Shown piece after piece: positions 26,197 to 37,347 of a DNA stretch of 64,000 nt. The stretch covers positions 18,370,001 through 18,434,000 of the forward strand of contig CM059563.1 of assembly GCA_030386875.1 (NCBI GenBank), given 5' to 3'. Position numbers and translations under genes: made by a program. The stretch's first letter is position 1. Each line of letters starts with the position of its first letter. The DNA comes from Morinoia aosen (Eukaryota > Arthropoda > Malacostraca > Amphipoda > Talitridae). The notes below the pieces were generated by a model. The model did not search any database, was not told where the DNA came from, and saw only the letters and a list, made by a program, of their open reading frames with translations.

Positions 26197-27053
26197 CGGC
26201 CGATTTTCTCGATTAACCTCATTTTCCGCCATCATTTATTCCTAAACTATTGCACCTAAAAATTTGAAATTGGTTTCATTTTAAACATCAATTCATTTTG
26301 CAACGGAGAGTGTATAATAAAACTCTCAAACGTTTCTTTGCGAGGCATGGATGGAAGCTTTCATACGCTCGCAATGGTCGGCCGATTTTCTCGATTAACC
26401 TCATTTTCCGCCATCATTTATTCCTAAACTATTGCACCTAAAAATTTGAAATTGGTTTCATTTTAAACATCAATTCATTCTGCAACGGAGAGTGTATAAT
26501 AAAACTCTCAAACGTTTCTTGGCGAGGCATGGATGGAAGTTTTCATACGCTCGCAATGGTCGGCCGATTTTCTCGATTAACCTCATTTTCCGCCATCATT
26601 TATTCCTAAACTATTGCACCTAAAAATTTGAAATTGGTTTCATTTTAAACATCAATTCATTTTGCAACGGAGAGTGTATAATAAAACTCTCAAACGTTTC
26701 TTTGCGAGGCATGGATGGAAGTTTTCATACGCTCGCAATGGTCGGCCGATTTTCTCGATTAACCTCATTTTCCGCCATCATTTATTCCTAAACTATTGCA
26801 CCTAAAAATTTGAAATTGGTTTCATTTTAAACATCAATTCATTTTGCAACGGAAAGTGTATAATAAAACTCTCAAACGTTTCTTTGCGAGGCATGGATGG
26901 AAGTTTTCATACGCTCGCAATGGTCGGCCGATTTTCTCGATGAACCTCATTTTCCGCCATCATTTATTTCTAAACTATTGCACCTAAAAATTTGAAATTG
27001 GTTTCGTTTTAAACATCAATTCATTCTGCAACGGAGAGTGTATAATAAAACTC
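26197..27053 (+). repeat. 182-bp satellite-like tandem array, 4.7 copies
   Basis: The unit starts CGGCCGATTTTCTCGATTAA at 26197, 26379, 26561, 26743 and 26925, a spacing of exactly 182 bases each time. Units differ by only a few substitutions, so expansion or homogenisation was recent. The unit contains GCAACGGAGAGTGTATAATA and GAGGCATGGATGGAAG. An inverted 1.8-unit relative is present at 34547-34873. Confidence 0.95.
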
Positions 27054-27059
27054 TCATAC

Positions 27060-27420
27060 TTTTCCTGGGATGATGACAGAGAGCAAGGTTTTCCTACCCC
27101 CATAAACCGCGCATGCTATGGACTGAACAACTGCATTTTCATTTGTCTCCCCTTTTTCTGATATTTTTCATACCTCTCTCGTTTCGTTTTCTTTGAAACC
27201 CAGGAACTACTGTTTTAAATGTCAGTCAATTGCTGTGTTTCATAATCAGAGATTTATCATCCTTGTTTCTGCCTTTGATTTTGCTTTCTCTACTTCTCAT
27301 GGCTGAACCTATACGCTACTTGATTATGCCTATTACGAACTCATCTAATTACTTTGGAGATACAATGATTTACATAGCTTTTCTGCGTCCAAAATACGGA
27401 AACACTTTTGGATCAAGTGT
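27060..27420 (+). repeat. Flank of the 182-bp array, also present inverted at 34.2 kb
   Basis: From GATGATGACAGAGAGCAAGG to TCTGCGTCCAAA the sequence is nearly identical to the reverse complement of 34196-34545. The frame 27230-27484 and its mirror image are open in both copies, but the peptide shows no recognisable domain and is probably accidental. Confidence 0.85.
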
Positions 27421-27469
27421 GCACAGTTTTCTTCCCATTTTTCATTTTTATTTCCCTATCTTCCTCATA

Positions 27470-28340
27470 AAATGTTCTTGTTAGTCGTGTCGGACAACTT
27501 CCGTTTTCTCACGCTGTTGAGTTTATTATCACAACTCTATTTTCGGTAGTTAACTTTTCGCTCTGTTCCAGCTATGGTGCAAATGTTATGGTTTCCATTG
27601 TACAACAATCCTCATTTCCCTATCTCCAGTGAACTTTTTTGTGCCAGTATTATCAGCGTAGTTTGTGATTTTTTTAAATTTGTCTTATGATAAAACATGT
27701 TATTCACTTCGAGCTCATTATTTTGGTAAACTAATCGATACTTAAGAACGAAAAAAAATCATTCTGAATGTCGACCTCATAATCTTAGACGCAAAATAAT
27801 TTAAATCTGTCCAACCTACTCTTAACATTAAATCCTCCAATCACCAGTTCCTGTGTTGGTTTGCTCATATTCCAATACAAGTGCGCCCTAACGAGAGTGT
27901 TTTACACGTATGCGTTACGAGGATTATGTTTTTTAGTTACTTATATATATTACCTAGTTATTATATAATATTATTATACAAATTACTGAGTGCTAGTGTG
28001 CTCTCAGCCCACACTAGCACTGAACTTTCAAATGAAAACATATATAAATTTCCTCTGCGTAAATTACCGGCTAGCCCATTTTTGAGATCCGATCTAAGAC
28101 TCTTTGAAAGAACCTATGAAAAAACAGGACAAATAGAGTAATTTCTAAATTATAAGACGTACAATCTTGAAATTGGTGCCAAATTTATTCTCGTGGCGAA
28201 AACAACATTTTTACGTACTTAAAAATATTTTTGACGCCCCCGTGTGGGGCAGGAAGCGACGCTCTCGTAGCCCCTCAATGGTCGGTCAACTTTCTCGATT
28301 AACCTCGTTTTGTGCCAACATTAATTTCTAAACTATTGCA
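27470..28340 (+). repeat. Diverged duplicated block, right copy
   Basis: This is the shorter, uninterrupted partner of the block starting at 23935. It ends in a CCCCCGTGTGGGGCAGGAAG motif, then a single degraded start of the 182-bp unit (GTCGGTCAACTTTCTCGATT). Confidence 0.7.
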
Positions 28341-28414
28341 CTTACAAGACAAATTAACCAAGTGAAATTATCGTTACCAAAATTAGGAATAAGGGGCAAA
28401 CATGCTCAAACGAA

Positions 28415-29130
28415 ATCATACGTGAATATGCACCTTTTTACTTAAAATAAATCCAAGTCAAGTTCAATTTAACTCCAGTCAAGTTGAATTTAATTGAAGT
28501 CAAGTTCAAATTAATCCAATATAAGTTGAGTTCAGAATTGACATAGTCGCTCTGTAATTTCAGCCTCTTTTGTGTTATATATGTGTACCTATTGGATGTG
28601 ATGAGCAAGACAATCGGTTTTCATATCAGGAAGGAATTCATAAAATTTCCACCGGTAATGAAATTTAAAGAAAAGCTGTCTCAAAATGTACCAAGTATCC
28701 TGCATCAAGAGGCAGATCGAGTGTGATTCATACATTTGAGCGACGTGATAATTACAAGTCAATTATAAAAACTTCGAATCATACTAGGCCTACTCATTAC
28801 AGTTGTTCAAAATTTTCACATTAATGACAGAATGCATCCATTCAAAAATTTATGTTCAAAAGGTAACTTCTTGTTACGCATAGTAGTATCGAGGATTTAT
28901 TTATACTTAAAGTTGATGTTTGTTTAAATAGAGATTTATATGCGTGAAATTCAACTTTTTTCACCCATTAGGCTTTGAATTGCACTAATTTGAACTTGTT
29001 ATGGATTAAAATGAATTAGACTTGGAGTAATTTGAACTTGACTTGAATTAAATCGAACTCGACTTTGGTTAACTTGAACTTGACCTGGATTAATTTGGAG
29101 TGAAAAAGGTGTATTTGTTACATTTCACAT
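28415..29130. mobile_element. Foldback-type element with ~110-bp inverted ends made of short repeats
   Basis: Left arm 28415-28535 and right arm 29000-29130 are inverted copies. Both contain a CACCTTTTT.AC motif and several ~24-bp units around CAAGTCAAGTTCAAATTA. The middle 0.45 kb is AT-rich without a gene. No certain target duplication. Confidence 0.6.
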
Positions 29131-30475
29131 ATGCGATTACATCAAACGCGATAACAATTATTTTATAATGATGTTCAATGTAGTCGTACTAAAGGCGACA
29201 CTGAAAGGCAGACTGGTTGAGCAATGGCTAACGGCAATATTTATAATCATTGTATGATATTTGCATTAGGGGAGTTATGCTGACTCTGCTGAAGCCCTAA
29301 AATTGTTTAGGTGTTTCTCCGTCTCGCACAGCGGTCTCACGCATCGGGATAACATTCGGGGTATAGTGTCGTTACGGCTGCTTTAGTGTCTGGTTCAACT
29401 TGAAAGTTGCACGTGGAAAAGACTTCCGATGTTTGAGTTTATGTTGAAATTTTTGAGAACTGTAATATTGTCTGAGTAATTTAGGAACACAAAAAGACAA
29501 TCTCGTAAAGTGAAACACTTGATATGGAACGTGAAATAGATTTCTTAAAAACGCTTGAAGGCAATAGTGTTCAAAGTAAAGAAAAAATTGACGGGAAGCT
29601 AATGGTGGAATTTCGTTACAAACGATATCGTAAAGAAAGGTCACGATTTCAAAAGCTAGAAAAGACATGCCCCCCCTTCAATTTTCAAGTGCAGAGAATT
29701 CTACGTGTAAGTATTACCATCGAGACCTCATAATTTCATTTCTAACACAGGATGCAATTTCCTCTTTTTGTTTATCCGTCTTTCCTTCCATTCATCTTTT
29801 TCTCTGTTTTCCTCTCATTTATTTGTGTGGAAGACAGTATCAAAGCGCATTAAGTTTGGCGGGCAATGCCTTATGGGTCGCATATATTAAGCTATTTTGA
29901 ATTCTCGTAATTGAAACCTGTAATTTATGTATAATGATTCATGTAAACGATCGCCATGAATTGTACTGCAAGCAAGATAAATGTATAATGTAATTGGAAA
30001 TCTCTTGGTTTAAAACGTACGTACAATGCTGTGATGTTGGTTGACCCATTTGCACTACGCAAAAAATCTATAAGCTGCCTAGCATTGTCTCACATGTTGA
30101 ATTTTCAATTCGGATTAATGTCACTTTCTTAATTCTAAGCGTGCGTAATGTGCACTCCATTTATGTAAGCCGATTCAAAATAATCAGCTTGGCTATTTTC
30201 GTTAAAAATAATTAACCGGTGGTTTTTAAGGTTAGTTTTTTTCCCATTTATCTTCAATCGAAATCATTTCATGTCTTTTCAGGGAAATTTGTTTTGTGCT
30301 GAAGATGAGTGAATGCTTGAAACGTTCAATTATATAGGTTTACTTGCCATTTTTAATTCGAGTAAATGTTTTATACGGTATTTTTAGTTCTCTCCTTTTT
30401 ACTTAAGATTAGGAAGCCTCCCGATAACTTTTTAACTATTTTGATTATGTGAGTGACATGAATCAGCTCTGTTAG
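29131..30475. other. No confident gene; possible upstream exon of the ULP-like locus
   Basis: A frame at 29524-29733 meets a strong GTAAGT donor at 29707, but it does not join in frame to the next open segment (30477-30737) through the nearest AG, so I do not call an exon. A CTGAAGATG...GAAACG motif near 30300 resembles retroelement 3' ends. Confidence 0.35.
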
Positions 30476-30476
30476 G

Positions 30477-30737
30477 TTGTTACGTGGAAATCGAAAAACA
30501 CTAGCAGAGTTCATTCGTATTATGCAGACACAAGCGGAGGGTAGAGCGAAAGAAGCATCGCTCGTTTACAAGGAACGCAAGAAGAAGGCGGTGAATGAAG
30601 GCGAAGACGACTATGAAGAGGGCTGGGGGGAAAGGGATCTCGGCCACAATCTTTCACTGAGAAAGCCCGAGAGAAATTCAATCAAATTCTGCAGGGTCGA
30701 CCCCAATATGGTACTAAGACGAGCGAAACGAAATTGA
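30477..30737 (+). pseudogene. Charged open segment upstream of the ULP-like frame
   Basis: An 86-codon open segment without a good ATG at its start, rich in Lys, Arg and Glu (an EGEDDYEEGWGERD stretch), and preceded by an AG acceptor-like site at 30475. It lies 90 bases before the protease-like frame. It may be an exon of that locus, but its frame cannot be linked with certainty. Confidence 0.3.
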
Positions 30738-30825
30738 AAAGTGTCCATTCAATTTTGAAACTTCAAAAAATCCGTGTTAGTAGAACGCTTTCGATTTCTC
30801 CCAAAAAAAATACTGCACAAAAAAA

Positions 30826-31840
30826 GTGAAATTCAACAATGACACGCAACACGAAAGCATTGTACAAAACCTGGCCCCTGTATTCTCTCTTGATAATCGA
30901 AGTAAATGCATTACAGAAAAACAAGGTTCTGATACCTGTCTTAGCACTCAACAGGGAATAATTACAGTTGATCTCATCTCCGAGCTTCCTAATGCGAATC
31001 AAAATGAAGGAAAAACATCTAGCATTAAGTGTGAATCCTATACGGATCATGAGCAAGAAAGAAATACAATCGACCTTCTATGTGTCGGGACTTGTGAATC
31101 GGACGACAGAAGTACATCAAGCAAGATTTGGTGGCTCAAAGATTTGAACCTGGAAACTAAAAACAAACAAAATATCATTCAAGCAACGAGTTGGCTTTCC
31201 AGTGACGAGATTGATGCCTTTTGTACTCTTATTCGCAGGGAGAACCAACAATACAGACTTCGATCACTCCCCCCTGACGGTTTTCGAACCGAAGCCGCTG
31301 AGTTGTCACGCAGAGCTGTTTGTCCAAATATTAAATACCTCGTATTTGCAATGTGCGGTAAAGGTCTGTGAAGAAGGTTACAAAAAAGCTAGTGACACCG
31401 GAAGTCATTGGGTCGTCGTGACTAACGCACTGTGTCGCGACCGCCGAGCTGAAGAAGGCGTAGCGCGCGTCCAGTACCTGTGCTCTTTGAATGGTAATCC
31501 CAGTCGTGATGTGATAATCTACTCGAAAAATTTATACGCGAACGTGAAGAACATAAGACACATTCTGATAGAGTGTCTAGGAGTACAACACCAAAGGGAT
31601 GGAGCGAGTTGCGGTCCATTCTCACTGGCATTTTTGACGTCCGTGGTAAATGGAGAAAACCCGTGCCTCGTCACTTATGTGAAGGTGGAAATGCGTTCCC
31701 ATATCATCAAGTGTCTTGAAGGACACTCTATAACACCCTTCCCTTCGTTGGAAAAAGAGAAAAATTTCACGATGAAAGGGAGGAAAATAATTGGACTGCA
31801 CGGACCCGAAGTTATTACCCGTCGAACAACTAGCCTATAA
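30826..31840 (+). pseudogene. ULP/C48-type cysteine protease-like gene, frameshifted
   Basis: Two overlapping frames together encode a ubiquitin-like-protease type domain. Frame 1 (30826-31371) carries a lead segment ending in NIIQATSWLSSDEIDAF. Frame 2 (31202-31840) continues with TVFEPKPLS, SHWVVVTN (candidate catalytic His), VQHQRDG (oxyanion Gln) and ASCGPFSLAF with the candidate catalytic Cys codon at 31610. Homology moves from frame 1 to frame 2 near a run of six C at about 31267-31272, so one base is extra or missing. The usual YDS motif holding the catalytic Asp reads LCS. Such proteases release ubiquitin-like modifiers, and relatives in invertebrates often belong to multicopy, transposon-linked families. 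With a frameshift and a missing Asp it is probably inactive; a sequencing error in the C run is the alternative for the shift only. Confidence 0.6.
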
Positions 31841-31843
31841 TAA

Positions 31844-33914
31844 TAACTTGGATGTCTCCAATAGCGTAGGTTATTTCGTGCGGCTATTATAACTTACTTA
31901 TGAGATTCCTTCAAATGAGCGAGATTAGTCAAATTATGAATCATAATTTATATTTATGGCGAAGGAATATCAAATGTCTCAAGTTGCAAGTTCATCCATC
32001 AGTGTCTCGTGAATACAAGCCGCCTCCCGAGCATATAAAAAACTTAAACTGCTAGAGAATGTAATGGAAAAAAAATATTTCACTTCAGATCGCAAATCTC
32101 TGTTCCTTTGCCTGCAAAGTGCAGTTGATTATGAAACAATAATTAGGTTCATAAATCACCTATGCGTAGAATCTTTTTACCTATTTGTTGTTGTGATAGC
32201 AATTTATTACGGTGCCTGTATTTGATCCCACGTACCCATGTCTGTCTGTTGTTTGTTAATGCGAATCCTGCGACGATGAAGGAGTTGTTGTTCTGAAACT
32301 GTAGCTTGATTTTCATGAAAGTCCTGTTCGAAGATTAGCAATGAACTCATTTTCACGTTCCCTAAGTCATTAAAATTTCTAACAAAATTATTTCTGTGGA
32401 CTGTTATGAGCAAGAAAACCGTCACTTCGATATAGCATGGCGACTGCCATTTGGATTATTGCGTTTTTTATCCAATTTCCTTTGCTTGTGTTTTCATATT
32501 TGATTTTTGGTCATGTTTCTGTTTCACATGACTGAAAAGAAAAGAATGAGAAGTATGCAAGCTTAGCCTACGTTTCGGGAAACAAATTTTATTGCCATCT
32601 ATAAGATGAGCAAGCTGTGAAATTCATTGTGCAGGCTTAAGTGTGTACTTGTTTCTTTATGTGCGCGTTGGGCTACGTTTAGTATAACTCATTTTTGGCT
32701 AAGCTTGTTTCTAAGTATTCTAATAGCGTTTTGTAACAAATTGTTTTAGAAAGATTGTAGAATTTCATAAAATACTGGCCCTTAATAAATATGGGGTACC
32801 GATTTAGTACCGATTGCAAATATATTCCGATGCAATCAGAAACAAAATATCTTTCGTGTCACAATTCCCGTGTAAGATAGTGGAATAATAAGCTGCACGT
32901 ATAAAAAGCGTTCCTGTTCTGCTGTTTTAATTGTAAAGTAGGGACAGGAATAGTATTTAAAAAAGGAATATTATCAAGACTGATTTGTTTCTTTGACGTG
33001 CATGTCTCACCGATTGAAATTGGTTCCATGTGGTGGGTATTGAAGCCTCTGGCTCAGATACGCCCATAATACACTTCTGTAGAATCATTTTACAAATGTT
33101 TGAAATTGTTCAAACACTTGAAAATTTTGTAAATATTCAGAAATTGTGTAACTTCTGAGATAATTCATTATGTTTTAAATTCTAAGATAATTCCTAATGT
33201 TTCAAATTTTTAGATAATACGAAATGTTTTAAGGTCTTCGAATAAAGGCTTCTCTATAGCCCAAATTATAGTCCCACTATAGCGGCCGACTGATTTTGGC
33301 AGTTTTCCATAATAGTGGGGTTGTAATGAAAGGCATTAAACATCACAAAGCCTTGAAAACGGGAGCAGTAACTGAAACCAAAGGAGCTACTCAAGCCTTG
33401 GCATCTATGATTCACCTACAGAAGAACAAATTGGTCGTGGTCGTCGTCTTTGCTGTACGCTATCTCGAGAACAGGTGAGAAGGTAGGAGCTAAAATAAAT
33501 GTAAAGGATGTATTCAGTTTATATGGAGTCCAGACCTTCAAACGATCATCTGCATGTTGAATTCGTCCTAATTATGCTGTAATTTTCATGATATCTTCCA
33601 CCATGACAAAGTCAAGTTGACAATAATATTAGCATGTTTGCGAATAATTTGAAGTCGATGGGTGCATTCTTTCAAAACTTAAAAACGGGTCAATCTTAAG
33701 TTTTTTGACGACGCGTGAGTCGGATAGGCTTATCAAAGAATTTCTGCATTTTTTTGAAACCGTTAGGGTCGTGGTCGTATGTTCGATATGGGAAAGAGAG
33801 AATGTTACACTCTTTCATTGGAATATTCCAGGAGTTCATTGCCCTCAATCATTTCTGTTGACTAGTGACACGAGTTTTTCAATACTCGTGTGTGTGTATC
33901 ATCTAAGTGTATTA
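31844..33914. other. No gene recognised
   Basis: AT-rich DNA. Three near-repeats of an (A)TAAT.CTAA/GAAATGTTT.AA type lie at 33150-33235. A motif GAATAATTTGAAGTCGATGG at 33639 is related to the arms of the foldback element at 50.9 kb. Confidence 0.45.
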
Positions 33915-33990
33915 ATTTTAAGATATTTTAAAAACCAATGATGGTACTTTTGTACCATCTCTATTGGAAATAAACCGTTTTTCTTTTCTT
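33915..33990 (+). mobile_element. 3' tail of a SINE/LINE-type element
   Basis: CCAAT at 33935 and ATTGG at 33963 enclose an inner stem ATGGTAC-TTTT-GTACCAT, followed by AAATAAACCG and a TTCT/TTTC run. The body upstream is not recognisable as the SINE at 19.8 kb, so a different element with the same tail is likely. Confidence 0.75.
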
Positions 33991-34169
33991 TCTTTCTTTC
34001 TTTTTTCATTTGAGAGTAATTTGAAGTCAATGAGTGCATTCCTTCAAAAGTTACGAGTCGTGGACTAAAGTCTAAAGTAAAGTAGGACTCAAGAAATTCT
34101 CAATAAATTTCTGTACTTTTCACAAACCGTTTCTTGAACCGTCTCGGCTGCGGCCTGCCGGTATACTTT

Positions 34170-35070
34170 CTATTTCTGCAGTAACGCTTTGAGGAAACCT
34201 AATAATGCTTTGGACGCAGAGAAGCTAAGTATGTGACTCATTGTATCGCCAAAGTAATTAGATGAGTTCGTAATAGGCATAATCAAGTAGCGTATAGGTT
34301 CGGCCAAGAGAAGTAGAGAAAGCAAAATCAAAGGCAGAAACAAGGATAATGAATCTCTGATTATGAAACACAGCAATTGAATGACATTTAAAACAGTAGT
34401 TCCTGGGTTTCAAAGAAAACGAAACGAGAGAGGTATAAAAAATATCAGAAAGAGGGGAGACAAATGAAAATGCAGTTGTTCAGTCCATGGCATGCGCGGC
34501 TTATGGGGGTAGGAGAACCTTGCTCTCTGTCATCATCCCAGGAAAAGAATGAGAGTTTTATTATACACTCACCGTTGAAAAATGAATTGATGTTTAAAAT
34601 GAAACCAATTTCAAATTTTTAGGTGCAATAGTTTAGAAATAAATGATGGCGGAAAATGAGGTTAATCGAGAAAATCGGCCGACCATTGCGAGCGTAAGAA
34701 AACTTCCATCCATGCCTCGCCAAGAAACGTTTGAGAGTTTTATTATACACTCTCTGTTGCAGAATGAATTGATGTTTAAAATGAAACCAATTTCAAATTT
34801 TTAGGTGCAATAGTTTAGGAATAAATGATGGCGGAAAATGAGGTTAATCGAGAAAATCGGCCGACTACTGAGGGGTCACAAGAGCCACGCTTCCTGCCGC
34901 CCACGGGGGCGTAAAAAATTATTTAAATACATAAAAATGTTGTACTCATCACGATCATTAATTTGGTTTTAATTTCAAGATTCTACGTCTTATAGTTCAG
35001 AAATTACCCTATTTGTCAGGGTAACTCAGGAAGGATCTTAGATGGGTTCTCTAAAATGGCGCGCCGGTCA
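34170..35070 (-). repeat. Inverted relative of the 26-27.4 kb array region
   Basis: Read on the minus strand it contains, in order, CCGGCGCGCCATTTTAGAGA, the AATCTTGAAATTAAAACC block, GGGCGGCAGGAAGCG, 1.8 units of the 182-bp repeat (34547-34873) and the flank through TCTGCGTCCAAA. Identity to the 26-kb copy is very high, but the number of 182-bp units differs (1.8 against 4.7). Confidence 0.9.
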
Positions 35071-35507
35071 AAGTAACCAAAGTAAGTAACAACACAGGCC
35101 GTAGAAAATTATTTAATGTACTCGATGAACTGTTGAAAATAGATTTAGGAGTGTGAATAAACTGATTCACAGCATTTTAATTAATGCATATTTGCTAAAT
35201 GTAAATGATACGTATTTTCGTTTTTGATTCATAAAGTGTATAAAATCATGTAACCGACGTGGTTACGGTTGACCTTGAATTGTTCTAAGTTAACTAGCGA
35301 AGAGCACTTTGGCTCATTGTAGCTAGGCAACTATATGCTCTTGAATTTTTCGGCTTGGAGCATTGAAAGTTAGTTATAAATTTAAGGCGAAATATAGCAG
35401 TACGGCCCATATCTGTCAATTCAGTGTGTTGCTTTTCAAATGAAATTACTAGTTGTATTTTGCATTTTTTTCAACTTGAAAGATATGGGTGTAACTAAGA
35501 ATTTTAG

Positions 35508-35960
35508 GTCAATTTTTACTTTAATGTTGTCAACAATTTTCATAATTTCGTTGCCAATAATCAATAAAGGAACACATTTAAAAACGTTTTACACGAATGA
35601 TATTCTGCTCGCTGATGCGTTATTTTCAAATTATTCAACTTTGAAGTTGGCTTGTGCACGCCAGGGAAGCGAGCTCACCAAGCGTAATTTAATTAATAAC
35701 GGAAGCTAACCCCCTATTGCGAACGTAAAGAGGTTGGGTCGTGAAGGGGAGCCATAGTTCTTCTAGTGGAAGTTCTAGTTCTTGCAACTTCTAAGTTGAA
35801 TAATTCAAAAATAATGCACCAGTGCCCAGAATGTCATTCATGTAAAACATTTTTAAATGGGCTCCTTTACTGATTGTTCAAAACGAAATGTTTAATTTTG
35901 GTGGATCACCTAAACTCAATATTGACCAAGTTCTATGAGCACTTTTAAAGTTCACCAATT
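35508..35960. mobile_element. Foldback/MITE-like element, copy 1
   Basis: Inverted arms contain AAAGGAACACATTTAAAAACG on the left and its diverged complement on the right (CATTTTTAAATGGGCTCCTTT), with GCTGATGCGTTATTTTC and GTAAAGAGGTTGGGTCGTGA inside. It is related to the elements at 36.1 and 36.5 kb. The open frame at 35440-35709 is not a gene. Confidence 0.7.
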
Positions 35961-36084
35961 TATGGGTGTAAATTTTTTCTTCAATCATTTTGTGTTATGA
36001 AATATTAAAGAGGTATTATAAAATATTAAAGAGGTATTCCTACTGCAATGCATTGATCTCTAGAGAAGAACAGTGCAGATTTAT

Positions 36085-36455
36085 TCATTTTGGTCAATAT
36101 GGAGTTTAATGCACTCACGGATTAACAATTCCATTCCAAAGAATCACTACAGGAACACATTTAAAAACGTTCATGTGAATGACTTTCTGCTTGCTGATGC
36201 ATTATTTTTGAGTTATTCAACTTTGTAATTTTCGTCTTCCGTAGTCGTTTCTGTCAGTTGCGCGCTCGAGCTGGAGATGTTAGAGTACGTTTGGGTACTT
36301 TGTAATTTAGTACTAGCTAACCCGGCAGAGCCTGAACCCACTTCTAGGATGTTTTAGTTAATAAAACATTTTTAAATGTGTTACTTTAGTGATTCTTTGG
36401 AATGGAATTTTTAATTTCTGTGAGTGCATTAAACTCCATATTGATCTTCATTTTT
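36085..36455. mobile_element. Foldback/MITE-like element, copy 2
   Basis: Outer arms match as inverted repeats: TCAATATGGAGTTTAATGCA with CTCACGG at the left, and the complement at 36420-36448, followed inward by ATTCCATTCCAAAGAATCAC and AGGAACACATTTAAA. The core differs from the other two copies. Confidence 0.8.
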
Positions 36456-36461
36456 ATCACA

Positions 36462-37150
36462 AATGGCGGTCAATGTGAAGTTTAATGCAATCACGGAAAT
36501 TGATAATTATATCCGAAACAATCACTAAAGGAACCCATTTAAGAACGTTTTTCAAGAACAACATTCTGCTCGCTGATGCGTTATTTTCGAATCATTGAAC
36601 GTTGAAGTTGGCCGTCGCGCGCCCAAGAAAGCGAGCGTAATTTAATTAAAAACGGAAGCTAACCCCCTATTACAAACGTAAAGAGGTTGGGTCGTGAGGG
36701 GTAGCCACAGTTCTTTTAGTGAAAAGTATAAATAAAGCTTCTAAACCACCCATTAGGGTGACGACCGCAATCTTGTTTACATCGGGTCTAACATGGCGAC
36801 CACCATGGGCGACGCCATTTTGGAACCGATGTCAACAAGATTGCGGTCGTCACCCTAATGGGTGGGTTAAAAGCTTTATTTATAATTTTCACTAGAAGAA
36901 CTGTGCCTCCCCCTCACGACCCAACCTCTTTACGTTTGTAATAGCTTCCGTTATTAATTAAATTCCGTTTCACGCGCTCGCTTCCTTTGGCGCCAAGGCC
37001 AACTTCAAAGTTCAATTATTCGAAAATAACGCATCAGCGAGCAGAATGTCATTCATGTAAAACGTTCTGTAAATGTGTTCCTTTAGTGATTCCTGGGATC
37101 GGCATTATTATTTTCCGTGATTGCATTAAACTTCACATTGACCCAAATGG
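36462..37150. mobile_element. Foldback element copy 3, ~0.33-kb arms (near-palindrome)
   Basis: The arms run about 36462-36795 and 36825-37150 around a ~35-base centre that holds ATGGCGACCACCATGGGCGAC. Outermost sequence TCAATGTGAAGTTTAATGCA plus ATCACGG is perfectly inverted at the right end. Inner arms share CACCCATTAGGGTGACGACC and TCACGACCCAACCTCTTTAC. The right end lies about 130 bases before the HAGH start codon. Confidence 0.9.
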
Positions 37151-37277
37151 CACTTATAAAAACTGATTTTGAATATTTCAATAAATATTATTAGTATTAT
37201 TAACTGTGTTCATTTTTTCATATCTTATTCATGTTAAGAACAAAATTTTTAATTAAACTTTATTTGGCAGGTATCCA
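37151..37277 (+). promoter_or_regulatory. HAGH 5' flank: AT-rich, acceptor-like site next to the start
   Basis: No TATA-initiator or CpG-rich promoter is visible. The bases just before the start codon, TTTATTTGGCAG at 37259-37270, look like a 3' splice site, which suggests an untranslated 5' exon further upstream, possibly beyond the foldback cluster. Transcript data would be needed to choose between a local start site and an upstream exon. Confidence 0.35.
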
Positions 37278-37347
37278 ATGTTTCGTCTTATCTCTGCTGT
37301 CCTTCCTGAAACAGCTGTTCAAAATTTGACTGGCTTATATTTTACAG
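37278..37347 (+). CDS. HAGH: HAGH exon 1: leader, residues 1-23
   Basis: Starts [11 protein letters not shown], a short hydrophobic and weakly basic leader. The donor is ACAG|GTAAGT. One base of codon 24 is left over and fits exon 2 exactly. The start context (TCCA before ATG) is weak. Leader sequence is poorly conserved in this family, so the call rests on frame, splice sites and position. Confidence 0.75.

Larger units (their letters stand above)
23935..26230 (+). repeat. Diverged duplicated block, left copy, split by insertions
   Basis: Segments at about 23935-24240, 25035-25265, 25590-25700 and 25985-26230 match, in the same order, the shorter block at 27470-28340. Shared motifs include TTAGCCTCGTGTGGCAA/TTAGTCGTGTCGGACAA, ATCTTAGACGCA(G/A)AAT and AGAC(T)GTA.AATCTTGAAATT. 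The left copy is longer because of a 24245-25030 insert and the SINE at 25296-25573. Confidence 0.7.

Noticed and set aside
27230..27484. Small membrane-like protein, found again at 34170-34376
   Set aside because: The frame is copied with the repeat and breaks at different places in the two copies; no independent support.
29524..30737. Extra 5' exons of the ULP-like gene
   Set aside because: A good donor at 29707 and an acceptor near 30475 exist, but joining them does not keep the frame open.
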